A stretch of 22,049 nt of DNA. It comes from Spirochaetota bacterium (GTDB taxonomy: Bacteria; Spirochaetota; Spirochaetia; Treponematales; Treponemataceae). The stretch spans positions 1 through 22,049 of the forward strand of contig JAEWMY010000029.1 of the NCBI GenBank assembly GCA_023393015.1. Direction: 5' to 3'. The position numbers and the translations under genes were made by a program. Every line of letters starts with the position of its first letter. Position 1 is the stretch's first letter. Under the pieces are notes generated by a model. It was not told where the DNA came from. It ran no database searches and worked only from the letters and a program-made list of their open reading frames with translations. This document shows, piece by piece, positions 5,721 to 12,367 of this stretch.

Positions 5721-6583
5721 TGGTGCGGTTACTTCGCCTTGTTTGCGCGCTCGTATTGATCCTTTCCGCTCCCCTCGCCGCCTTCGAGTGGCCGGTATCG
5801 GAGGTCTCCATCGTACGCCTGTTCGGACAGAAGGCCGGAGTTCGCGTCGAACGCGGCATCGTCCTCAGGCAAACCGACGTAGTCCGCGCGTCGGGCAACG
5901 GCGCCGTGCTCATGATTCTCGAGCAGTCACGCGCCATGAACGCCTTTCCGTGCACGCTCGGCAACGCGGTGATACTGGCGCACGACGACGGTCTCGCGAC
6001 GGCGTACGGCAATCTCGGACCCGTCGAACGACTCAAGGAACGACTCGTCGTCGAGACGGGCGACATCTTAGCGGAAAAGGGCGAAAGCGGCTGGATGCCG
6101 TCCGGCGCTTTCTCGTTTCAGGTATTCGACCAGGTAAAACGTACTTCCCTCAACCCGCTTTTACTGCTCCCGGCCCTTGCCGACAAGCGTGCCCCGGTCA
6201 TTAAAGGCGTCATCGCCGTCTCCCAGTCGAACCAGAGCTACGCGCTCGGTACCGCGAAATACGCTCGTCAGGGCAAATACCGCTTCTACGCCGACGTCGT
6301 CGACGCGGTAGAAGGCTCTTCCGCGGAACTCGCGCCTTTCAGGGTTACCGTACTCGTCAACGGTCGGGAAAACTCATCCCTCTCGTTCGAGCTCGTACGT
6401 ACCGAAAACGGCAGGAATTATCTCGGCACGCGTGAGTACACGGCAGACAGGCTGTACGGTGACGGCGGACGGATGTATATCGGCGAGGTCTCCTTGCCGC
6501 GGGGAAAAACGGATATAACCGTCATAGCCCGCGACGCGGCGGGTAACGAAAGAACGGCCCAATTCACCTTGCAGGTCGATTGA
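5720..6583 (+). CDS. Exported M23/LytM-like protein lacking the zinc ligands
   Basis: A 287-residue protein with a signal peptide (hydrophobic 5-19, likely cut after PLAA at 21). Residues about 40-151 align by eye with the M23/LytM fold: GNAVILAHDDGLATAYGNL, GDILAEKGESG and LNPLLLLP. Every expected metal or catalytic position differs. HxxxD is ERGIV (44-48), the His of YxHL is Asn98, and HLHFE is AFSFQ (130-134). It is therefore probably not a peptidase. Degenerate LytM proteins such as EnvC and NlpD regulate cell-wall amidases, and that is the best analogy. Residues about 158-287 look like an Ig-type beta-sandwich ending in DAAGNERTAQFTLQVD. Confidence 0.75.
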   Translation: MVRLLRLVCALVLILSAPLAAFEWPVSEVSIVRLFGQKAGVRVERGIVLRQTDVVRASGNGAVLMILEQSRAMNAFPCTLGNAVILAHDDGLATAYGNLGPVERLKERLVVETGDILAEKGESGWMPSGAFSFQVFDQVKRTSLNPLLLLPALADKRAPVIKGVIAVSQSNQSYALGTAKYARQGKYRFYADVVDAVEGSSAELAPFRVTVLVNGRENSSLSFELVRTENGRNYLGTREYTADRLYGDGGRMYIGEVSLPRGKTDITVIARDAAGNERTAQFTLQVD

Positions 6584-6597
6584 GCCGCCGGTCAATC
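6578..6597. terminator. Stem-loop at the convergent junction with nifU
   Basis: GATTGA (6578-6583) pairs with TCAATC (6592-6597) around an 8-nt GC-rich loop. The TGA of the plus gene lies in one arm, and most of the minus-strand nifU TGA lies in the other. There is no T-tract on either side, so intrinsic termination would be weak. Confidence 0.35.
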
Positions 6598-7192
6598 ACT
6601 CCCCGTAGAGGTGCTCGAGTTGATGCAAGAACTCGAGCGTGCGTTCCTTGCAACCTCCGCAGGCGGTTCCGATCTTGGTTCGCGCCTGAAGGTCCTCCCA
6701 GGTCCTGTCACCGGCCTTGTATGCTTCTTCGATGTCCCGGTCGGTAACGTTGAGACAGGTGCATATCACCTCGACATTCTCGCGTCCCCTCAGGGACGGG
6801 AGGCCGTTCCGCGAAAGGTAATCGTCTATCGCCGCGCGCAATGCCTTGTCGCCGAGCACGGAACAGTGGATCTTGTTCGCGGGCAATCCGCCGAGCTTGG
6901 CCACGATGTCCTCCGGCTTGAGGGTATAGGCGTCCTCGAGGCTCATACCCTTTATAGCCTCGGAAAGTATCGAGGTCGAGGCGAGGGCGCTCGCGCAACC
7001 GTAGGTTTTCCACCGGCAATCCGCGATCTTTCCGTCCTTGACGCGGATGAGGATCAGCATCTGATCCCCGCATTTTATGTTCCCCACTATACCGCGCCCG
7101 TCGCAGGGCCAGGATGATTCCTCGCCCGAAAGCACGTTGCGGGGATTCATGAAGTGGTCTTTGACGACGTCGGAATACAGCCAGTCGTTCAT
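6596..7192 (-). CDS. nifU: NifU-type Fe-S scaffold (IscU domain plus BFD [2Fe-2S] domain)
   Basis: A 198-residue scaffold for iron-sulfur cluster assembly. Residues about 1-128 are an IscU domain with the three conserved cysteines Cys41 (IKCGDQM), Cys66 (TYGCASALAS) and Cys110 (KIHCSVLGDKAL), plus Asp43. Residues about 141-190 are a bacterioferritin-associated-ferredoxin-type domain with CxC (144, 146) and CxxC (178, 181), expected to hold a stable [2Fe-2S] cluster. The third NFU domain of classical Azotobacter NifU is absent, as in several anaerobe proteins. The start overlaps the nifS stop by four bases (ATGA), which fits coupled translation and delivery of sulfur from NifS. No nitrogenase gene is near, so a general housekeeping Fe-S role is more likely. 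Confidence 0.93.
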   Translation of the reverse strand: MNDWLYSDVVKDHFMNPRNVLSGEESSWPCDGRGIVGNIKCGDQMLILIRVKDGKIADCRWKTYGCASALASTSILSEAIKGMSLEDAYTLKPEDIVAKLGGLPANKIHCSVLGDKALRAAIDDYLSRNGLPSLRGRENVEVICTCLNVTDRDIEEAYKAGDRTWEDLQARTKIGTACGGCKERTLEFLHQLEHLYGE

Positions 7193-8418
7193 TCGCGTAT
7201 CTCCTTGCTCGACACGGTCGAGAATCCGCGCAACTTCGAAATCACGGCGGGGACCTCGCGTATCACGTAATCAATCTCTTTATCTGTCGTGTCCTTTCCG
7301 ATGCTGAACCTGATGGATCCGTGCGCCAGTTCGGGCCCGACGCCGGTCGCCACGAGCACGTGGGACGGCTCGAGACTACCCGAGGCGCAGGCGGAACCCG
7401 TGGAAACGGATATGCCGAGGATATCCAGCATGAGAAGTATCGCCTCTCCCTCGGCTCCGGGAAACGATACGTCCAGCGTATTCGGCAAAACCCGTTCCGG
7501 GTGACCGTTGACGCGGATGTCCGGTATCGAGGCGAGAAAGCCGTCCCGGAGACGATTGCGGAGAAGGCGCGTGTGCCGTCCGTAATCGGAGAGCCGCTCG
7601 CGCGCGAGGCGCGCCGCCTCGCCGAAGGCTATGATCGACGGATTGTTGTAGGTTCCCGCCCGAAGCCCGTGCTCTTGATGGCCGCCCCGTATGAGCGGTT
7701 CCAGCGGAACGCCCTTTTTGACATACAGCGCTCCGACGCCTTTCGGCCCGTAAATCTTGTGCGCCGAGAGGGTAAGATAATCAACGCCGAGGTCCCTGAC
7801 GTCGACCGGTATCTTGCCGGCCGCCTGAACGGCGTCCGTATGAAAGAGGGCGCCGGCCTCGTGCGCCATCGCCGCCATGGCCTTAATATCCTGTATGGTA
7901 CCTATTTCGTTGTTCGCCATCATGACCGATACAAGTACCGGTTTGCCCGCGGGATCCGCCGAGGCCGCGGCGCGCGCGAGCGTCTCCGCGTACACGTCCG
8001 TCCTGACGACGCCCTCGCCGTCTACCGGAAGGTATTCCACCGCGTATCCGAGCGAGGAGAGCCGTTTCGCTGACTCCATTACGCAAGGATGCTCTATCGC
8101 CGTGGTAATGACCGTCTTGCGTCCTTTCCACAGGGCCGCTCGCTGGGATGTCGAAACGAGCGCGTTGGAATCGACCGTCGCGAAAACCGTATTGTTCGAT
8201 TCCGATCCGCCCGAGGTAAAGAGTATTTCGGCGGCATCCGCCCCTATGAGGGCGGCGACCCGTTCGCGCGCCTCGAATAACAACTTCGCCACGCCCCTGC
8301 CGTCCTCGTGCATGCTCGAGGCGTTGGCGTAGTCGTCGAGAGAGCGTATAAAAACGTCCTTTACGCCCGGATCGATGGGCGTCGTTGCGTTGTAGTCGAG
8401 GTATATCCGTTTATCCAT
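7189..8418 (-). CDS. nifS: Cysteine desulfurase
   Basis: A 409-residue PLP enzyme that takes sulfur from cysteine and passes it as persulfide to NifU. YLDYNATTP opens the fold (6-14). HTDAVQAAGK lies at 193-202, the PLP lysine is Lys221 in SAHKIYGPKG, and the active cysteine is Cys344 in STGSACASGSLEPSH, the long-loop group I type (NifS/IscS). A 10-15 residue insertion at about 82-98 is longer than usual. The ATG at 8418 is the only possible start, since an in-frame TAG lies 4 nt upstream and conserved sequence begins at once. Its Shine-Dalgarno is 21 nt away across a perfect hairpin. A strong promoter lies at 8471-8499. Confidence 0.95.
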   Translation of the reverse strand: MDKRIYLDYNATTPIDPGVKDVFIRSLDDYANASSMHEDGRGVAKLLFEARERVAALIGADAAEILFTSGGSESNNTVFATVDSNALVSTSQRAALWKGRKTVITTAIEHPCVMESAKRLSSLGYAVEYLPVDGEGVVRTDVYAETLARAAASADPAGKPVLVSVMMANNEIGTIQDIKAMAAMAHEAGALFHTDAVQAAGKIPVDVRDLGVDYLTLSAHKIYGPKGVGALYVKKGVPLEPLIRGGHQEHGLRAGTYNNPSIIAFGEAARLARERLSDYGRHTRLLRNRLRDGFLASIPDIRVNGHPERVLPNTLDVSFPGAEGEAILLMLDILGISVSTGSACASGSLEPSHVLVATGVGPELAHGSIRFSIGKDTTDKEIDYVIREVPAVISKLRGFSTVSSKEIRE

Positions 8419-8445
8419 ACACTATCGGGGATCGCCCCGCCTCCC
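8419..8445 (-). promoter_or_regulatory. nifS translation initiation region with hairpin between Shine-Dalgarno and ATG
   Basis: On the minus strand GGGAGG (8445-8440) is followed directly by CGGGGCGATCCCCG (8439-8426), a perfect 5-bp stem with a 4-nt loop, then 7 nt (ATAGTGT), then the ATG. Folding the hairpin would shorten the effective spacing from 21 nt to about 7 nt. Confidence 0.55.
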
Positions 8446-8470
8446 TGGGAATCGTAAATCCGACTAAACC

Positions 8471-8499
8471 AATATACATAAAAGCCGAGCGAATGCCAA
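8471..8499 (-). promoter_or_regulatory. Promoter of nifS-nifU
   Basis: On the minus strand TTGGCA (8494-8499, 5 of 6) is followed by a 17-nt spacer and TATATT (8471-8476, 5 of 6). The predicted start near 8464 gives a leader of about 46 nt. Confidence 0.7.
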
Positions 8500-8543
8500 T
8501 CGAGATCGACGGGAAAAGGGATTGAATCGGGTTAGCGTACGAT

Positions 8544-8573
8544 TTGCGTCGCGAGGCGGGCGTATGGTACACT
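8544..8573 (+). promoter_or_regulatory. Promoter of the phosphohexomutase gene
   Basis: TTGCGT (8544-8549) is followed by an 18-nt spacer and TACACT (8568-8573, 4 of 6), with a TGG extended -10 just before it. The leader would be about 16 nt and contains AGGAG at 8586-8590. Confidence 0.5.
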
Positions 8574-8595
8574 CTACGTACGGACAGGAGACGAC

Positions 8596-10545
8596 ATGGC
8601 ACTCATGCTTGACGACGCGACATCGTTTGAACTCGGGGATCCGGAACGGATTCCCCTTTCAGGCGTACTTCCCGACAGGGCCGCCATCGCGCGCGCGCTT
8701 GACCCGCTCATTCTCTCCGCGTCGGGATGGCGAAAGGTTTTCGCGTCATCCGGCGACGAGGAATCGAAAGATCCCTCCCTCGCGCCCGCAGACGCCGTCC
8801 TCGTCGCGCATATGGCGGCAGCCTTCGCGGATTTCCTCGAGGAAAGGCGCGAGCGGGAAAACCCCGTGTTTCTCGGGATAGACACGCGTCCGACGGGTCC
8901 CGCCATCGCCGACGTCATGTGCAGGGTTTTTCTCGCCAAGGGATTCGAAGTCCGATACCTTTTTATCGCGGCCGCCCCCGAAATCATGGCGCGCGCGCGC
9001 GGTCGCGGGTCCTTCGCGTACGTCTCCGCGAGCCATAACCCCGTCGGCCACAACGGAGTGAAATTCGGGCTTTCCGACGGCGGCGTGCTTTCCGGCGCCG
9101 ATGCCGCCCTCCTCATGGCGCGCTACCGCTCGGCCATTTCGGACCCGGACGCCGCCGCGAAGGCGAGCGAGTTGACCGGCTCGTGCGGAACCGGATCGGT
9201 AGCGGCCGTTTTCTCGCGCGTCGGCCGCGAAAAAGCCGAGGCCCTTAAGGCGTACCGCGAGTTCACGAGGGAGATCGTTTCGGCTCATGCCGACGAGGCC
9301 GGGCGGAACGAATTCTTTCGGACGCTTGCCGACGCGGTCGCGGAAGGGCGGAAAGCGGGACGGGTCATATCGGTCGTCGCGGACTTCAACGGAAGCGCGC
9401 GGGCCGTTTCGATCGACGCGGCCCTCATGGCGGAACTCGGAATACCCCTGTTCGGGATTAACGCCGCCCCGCGCGAGATAGCCCACCGAATCGTACCGGA
9501 GGGAGAAAGCCTCGTCCCGTGCGCGAACGAGATCGCGCGGTTGCGTGCTGAGGGAAGTACGCCCGAGGAAAAAGGCGCGCTTATCGGCTACGTTCCCGAT
9601 TGCGACGGAGATCGCGGCAACATCGTGTTTTGGGACGAACGCGCGCGCGCTCCGGCGATTCTCGAGGCTCAGGAGGTATTCGCCCTTTCGGTGATAGCCG
9701 AGCTCTCGCACCTCGTGCGCTCCGGCGCGGTTCGTCCCCGGGGAAACGAGGAGTCGGGCCGGACGTGCGAGCCTCCCGTCGCCGTCGCGGTCAACGACCC
9801 GACGTCTCTCCGGATCGAGAAGATCGCGGGCGCGTTCGGCGCGTCCGTCCACCGGGCGGAAGTCGGCGAGGCGAACGTCGTGAACCTCGCGAGGAGTTTG
9901 CGCGAAGACGGATACGTCGTACGCATCCTCGGAGAGGGATCGAACGGGGGGAACATCACGCACCCATCCTCGGTACGCGATCCGATCGATACGGTTTTCG
10001 CCCTTTTGAAAATACTGACAATCCGCGACAGCAACGGCGCGGACGGACTCTTCCATATCTGGTGCTCGCTTTCCGGCCAGGAGGCCTCCTACCGCGACGA
10101 CTTCACCTTCGCCGACGTCAGGGCTACCCTGCCTGGGTTCGCGACGACGTCAGTGTTCGAGGACGAGGCGAAGCTCGCGGTCAGGACGGCCGACCACGCG
10201 GCGTTAAAACGCCGGTTCGGGACGATCTTCAAGAACGAATGGCTCGCGCGGAAGGATGACCTTTCGCGTGACTTCGGCGTCGTCTCATGGAGGGCCGTCG
10301 CCTACAACGGGACGGCTCATTCCGACTGTTCCGACGATTTCGGCCGATCGGGAACAGGCGGGCTGAAAATCCTCATGTCGGACGCCTCGGGCGCGGATAT
10401 CCTGTGCCTGTGGCTCCGGGGCTCGGGAACGGAAAGCGTCTTTCGCGTCATGGCCGACTCCCGGGGAGCGGACAAGTCACGCGAGCGGTTTCTCCTTTCC
10501 TGGCTGCGGAGGATGGTACTTGAGGCTGACAACCAAATAGTGTAG
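8596..10545 (+). CDS. Phosphoglucomutase/phosphomannomutase family protein, unusually long
   Basis: A 649-residue alpha-D-phosphohexomutase, expected to interconvert hexose 1- and 6-phosphates in the cytosol. All four signature loops are present: phosphoserine loop SASHNP with Ser146 (144-149), metal loop DCDGDRG (335-341), sugar loop GEGSNGG (446-452, normally GEESGG-like), and phosphate-binding RGSGTES (608-614, normally RPSGTEP). The family usually runs 450-580 residues; extra length lies in the N-terminal 90 residues and in the stretch between the loops. The substrate cannot be assigned. The ATG at 8596 follows AGGAG by 5 nt. Confidence 0.88.
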   Translation: MALMLDDATSFELGDPERIPLSGVLPDRAAIARALDPLILSASGWRKVFASSGDEESKDPSLAPADAVLVAHMAAAFADFLEERRERENPVFLGIDTRPTGPAIADVMCRVFLAKGFEVRYLFIAAAPEIMARARGRGSFAYVSASHNPVGHNGVKFGLSDGGVLSGADAALLMARYRSAISDPDAAAKASELTGSCGTGSVAAVFSRVGREKAEALKAYREFTREIVSAHADEAGRNEFFRTLADAVAEGRKAGRVISVVADFNGSARAVSIDAALMAELGIPLFGINAAPREIAHRIVPEGESLVPCANEIARLRAEGSTPEEKGALIGYVPDCDGDRGNIVFWDERARAPAILEAQEVFALSVIAELSHLVRSGAVRPRGNEESGRTCEPPVAVAVNDPTSLRIEKIAGAFGASVHRAEVGEANVVNLARSLREDGYVVRILGEGSNGGNITHPSSVRDPIDTVFALLKILTIRDSNGADGLFHIWCSLSGQEASYRDDFTFADVRATLPGFATTSVFEDEAKLAVRTADHAALKRRFGTIFKNEWLARKDDLSRDFGVVSWRAVAYNGTAHSDCSDDFGRSGTGGLKILMSDASGADILCLWLRGSGTESVFRVMADSRGADKSRERFLLSWLRRMVLEADNQIV

Positions 10546-10548
10546 TAT
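10520..10548 (+). promoter_or_regulatory. Possible promoter of the PUR-family gene
   Basis: TTGAGG (10520-10525, 4 of 6) is followed by a 17-nt spacer and TAGTAT (10543-10548, 4 of 6). It lies over the end of the mutase gene and would give an 18-nt leader with a Shine-Dalgarno. Read-through from the mutase gene is also possible. Confidence 0.4.
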
Positions 10549-10572
10549 CCGATCGAACAAGGAAGGCATGAG

Positions 10573-10965
10573 ATGGGTATTCGAGGCGAATTATTCACGA
10601 CCGAGGTAACGCTCGACAACAGAACGTATTTTTTCAACATAAAGGAGAATCGCACGGGCGACGTGTTTCTCCAGGTTGTCGAAAGCAAAAGCTCCGAGGG
10701 AACCGGTTTCGACCGTCATGCCATCGTCGTGTTCGAGGACGACATGCAGAGGTTCCTGCAGGGTCTCGAGTCGAGCCTTTCTTTTATCGAGAAGAACCGC
10801 AAGGCCCGCGTCAGGGACGGTTCCGCGAGGGAACGCTCGTCGGCTCCCCGCGCGTCCTCAGGCAAGCGCGTCGTACGGAAGACTGAATCCGCCCGCCCGG
10901 GCGAGACCGCGACCGCGCCCAAGAAACCCGCCCGCAGGGTGAAGGTTATCCCCAAAAAAAACTGA
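10573..10965 (+). CDS. PUR-alpha-like (DUF3276) nucleic-acid-binding protein
   Basis: A 130-residue protein. Residues about 1-76 match the bacterial PUR domain, with an N-terminal GELFTTEVTLDNRTYFFNIKE-type strand pattern, DVFLQVVESK, and an IVVFEDDMQRFLQGLESSL helix. The family includes the Borrelia regulator BpuR, which binds RNA and DNA, so a regulatory or nucleic-acid-binding role is likely. Residues about 77-130 form a basic, low-complexity tail rich in Arg, Lys, Ala and Pro, which may add non-specific affinity. The start has AAGGAAGG 6 nt upstream. It is followed by a hairpin shared with the convergent rnhB gene. Confidence 0.88.
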   Translation: MGIRGELFTTEVTLDNRTYFFNIKENRTGDVFLQVVESKSSEGTGFDRHAIVVFEDDMQRFLQGLESSLSFIEKNRKARVRDGSARERSSAPRASSGKRVVRKTESARPGETATAPKKPARRVKVIPKKN

Positions 10966-10975
10966 ATCACGCGCC

Positions 10976-10997
10976 GTAAGCCGATTTGCCGGCTTAC
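10976..10997. terminator. Perfect hairpin between the PUR gene and rnhB
   Basis: GTAAGCCG (10976-10983) pairs perfectly with CGGCTTAC (10990-10997) around a 6-nt loop. It serves two convergent genes and includes the rnhB TAA stop. No T-tract follows on either strand, so it may act as an mRNA 3' end stabiliser or need Rho. Confidence 0.5.
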
Positions 10998-11629
10998 CGG
11001 AACGAAAGCTCCGCCTGCCCCTCTCCCTTCAGCCTGAAACTTTCCCGTTGAATCGGCGAGGGTCCGTACGCGCGCAAGGCGTTCCGGTGGGCCTCCGTCG
11101 GATACCCCTTGTGACGTTCGTACCCGTACTCGGGATAGAGCCAGCCATACCGTATCATCATCCGGTCGCGGGCCGTTTTGGCGAGAATCGAGGCCGCCAT
11201 GACCGCGGGATACGTTCCGTCGGCGCGGGGCTCGGCCACGCAGGGGGCGTCGCCCGTCTCGGGCCGATACAACCCGTCGACGATAACCTCGTGGGCGGGA
11301 ACCGTTCCTCCCGCGCCCGTCGGCACCGACGCGAGTTTCGCGACCACGCCATCGTACGCGCGACTCATCGCGAGAAGCGATGCCCTGAGGATGTTCATGC
11401 GGTCGATCTCCTCGCTCGAGGCCCAGGCGACGGACCAGGCGACGGCCCGCGCGTAGATGGCGCGCATCGCCCATTCCCTGCGCCGCTCCGTCATCTTTTT
11501 CGAGTCGTCAAGCAGAGAAAAGTCAAAATCGTCCGGAAGTATTACCGCCGCCGCGCATACGGGTCCGGCCATCGGCCCTCGACCCGCCTCGTCTATACCG
11601 CAAACGAGCGGGACGGCAGGAGGGATCAC
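10994..11629 (-). CDS. rnhB: Ribonuclease HII
   Basis: A 211-residue RNase HII, which nicks RNA in RNA-DNA hybrids and removes misincorporated ribonucleotides. The metal-binding set is complete: Asp13 and Glu14 in GIDEAGRGPMAGPV, Asp118 in IVDG, and Asp155 in ASILAKTARDRMM. LDDSKKM (40-46) and HKGYPT near the C-terminus are typical. Translation starts at a GTG at 11629, 4 nt after the stop of the phosphoribosyltransferase gene; the upstream GGAAGGG lies inside that gene. The shared transcript probably begins at the promoter at 12268-12296. Confidence 0.95.
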   Translation of the reverse strand: MIPPAVPLVCGIDEAGRGPMAGPVCAAAVILPDDFDFSLLDDSKKMTERRREWAMRAIYARAVAWSVAWASSEEIDRMNILRASLLAMSRAYDGVVAKLASVPTGAGGTVPAHEVIVDGLYRPETGDAPCVAEPRADGTYPAVMAASILAKTARDRMMIRYGWLYPEYGYERHKGYPTEAHRNALRAYGPSPIQRESFRLKGEGQAELSFR

Positions 11630-11633
11630 CCTC

Positions 11634-12245
11634 TCAGCCCTTCCCGTTTAAAACCGAAAGTATCTGCCGCAATTCGGGATCGGAACGGTAATAGTGCTCC
11701 TCGAGCTCGGAGTCGCTGAGGCCGATAAGCTCGTGGCTCATGTAGTGTATCCAGCGGTCGTCCGACGGAGAGGCGATCTCGTGCTTTCTGCACCAGTAGT
11801 CCGGCTGTATCGGTAGCTGTTCCTCGTGGTACAGGAAATACTTGTAGTCGTGAACCGCGACCTTCACGTCGCGCCTCGGTATTCCCTTGTCGATGAGTAT
11901 CTCGACGAGGTGGTTTATCGTCTTGCCGGTATCGAATATATCGTCGACGAGCAGTATCTTGTCGCCGTGCCGGAGGTGCTCGGGAGAATAGGTCCAGCCG
12001 TCCACCATGACGCGGTCGCGCTGACGGACGTCCGAGTACGAGCGGGCGACTACCGCCGCGTACAGTACGGGATGCGCGTCCTTCCTGACGATCTTGAAGT
12101 ACTCGCTGATCACGTTCGCGAGATACGCCCCGCCGCGGAGGGAAACGTAGATTACGTCCGGTATGAAACCGTCCTGGTGAATCCGGTACGCCATTTTGAG
12201 GGCGTTGTTGCGAACCTTTTCGTAGGGCAGAAATTCCTTAAGCAT
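11634..12245 (-). CDS. Purine-type phosphoribosyltransferase
   Basis: A 203-residue type I phosphoribosyltransferase. The PRPP loop is ILLVDDIFDTGKT (97-109, acidic pair Asp101-Asp102). A VSLRGGAYLANVI block (34-46) corresponds to the pyrophosphate-binding loop. A bulky C-terminal stretch with QPDYWCRKHE and DRWIHYMSHE resembles the base-binding region of hypoxanthine/guanine/xanthine enzymes. It most likely salvages a purine base with PRPP to a nucleotide in the cytosol; which base is not clear. It heads a two-gene unit with rnhB. The ATG at 12245 has GAGAGGAAG upstream. Confidence 0.82.
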   Translation of the reverse strand: MLKEFLPYEKVRNNALKMAYRIHQDGFIPDVIYVSLRGGAYLANVISEYFKIVRKDAHPVLYAAVVARSYSDVRQRDRVMVDGWTYSPEHLRHGDKILLVDDIFDTGKTINHLVEILIDKGIPRRDVKVAVHDYKYFLYHEEQLPIQPDYWCRKHEIASPSDDRWIHYMSHELIGLSDSELEEHYYRSDPELRQILSVLNGKG

Positions 12246-12267
12246 GGAGGCTTCCTCTCATGCCCTT

Positions 12268-12296
12268 ACTGTAACCGGTTTTTGACGATTGCTCAA
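12268..12296 (-). promoter_or_regulatory. Promoter of the phosphoribosyltransferase-rnhB unit
   Basis: On the minus strand TTGAGC (12291-12296, 4 of 6) is followed by a 17-nt spacer and TACAGT (12268-12273, 4 of 6). It lies between the htrA terminator and the gene and predicts a start near 12261 with a 16-nt leader. Confidence 0.55.
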
Positions 12297-12311
12297 GGGA
12301 ATCCGGGTTTC

Positions 12312-12352
12312 AAAAAAAAGGCCCCGACGCCGTTGTGACGCGTCGGGGCCTT
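12312..12352 (-). terminator. Intrinsic terminator of htrA
   Basis: On the minus strand an 11-bp perfect GC stem (GGCCCCGACGC pairing with GCGTCGGGGCC, arms 12340-12350 and 12320-12330, extendable by two A-T pairs) has a 9-nt loop. It is followed by eight Ts (12319-12312). It starts 16 nt past the htrA stop. Confidence 0.95.
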
Positions 12353-12367
12353 GCGGCACGTTTCCCG

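Noticed and set aside
6596..8418. Part of a nitrogen-fixation cluster
   Set aside because: Only nifS and nifU types are present, with no nifHDK or accessory genes within reach. These two alone are common for general Fe-S assembly.
8746..10056. A 436-codon open frame antisense to the phosphohexomutase
   Set aside because: Arg- and Val-rich composition with no recognisable motif; the mutase on the other strand has all four signature loops. Long antisense frames are expected at this GC content.
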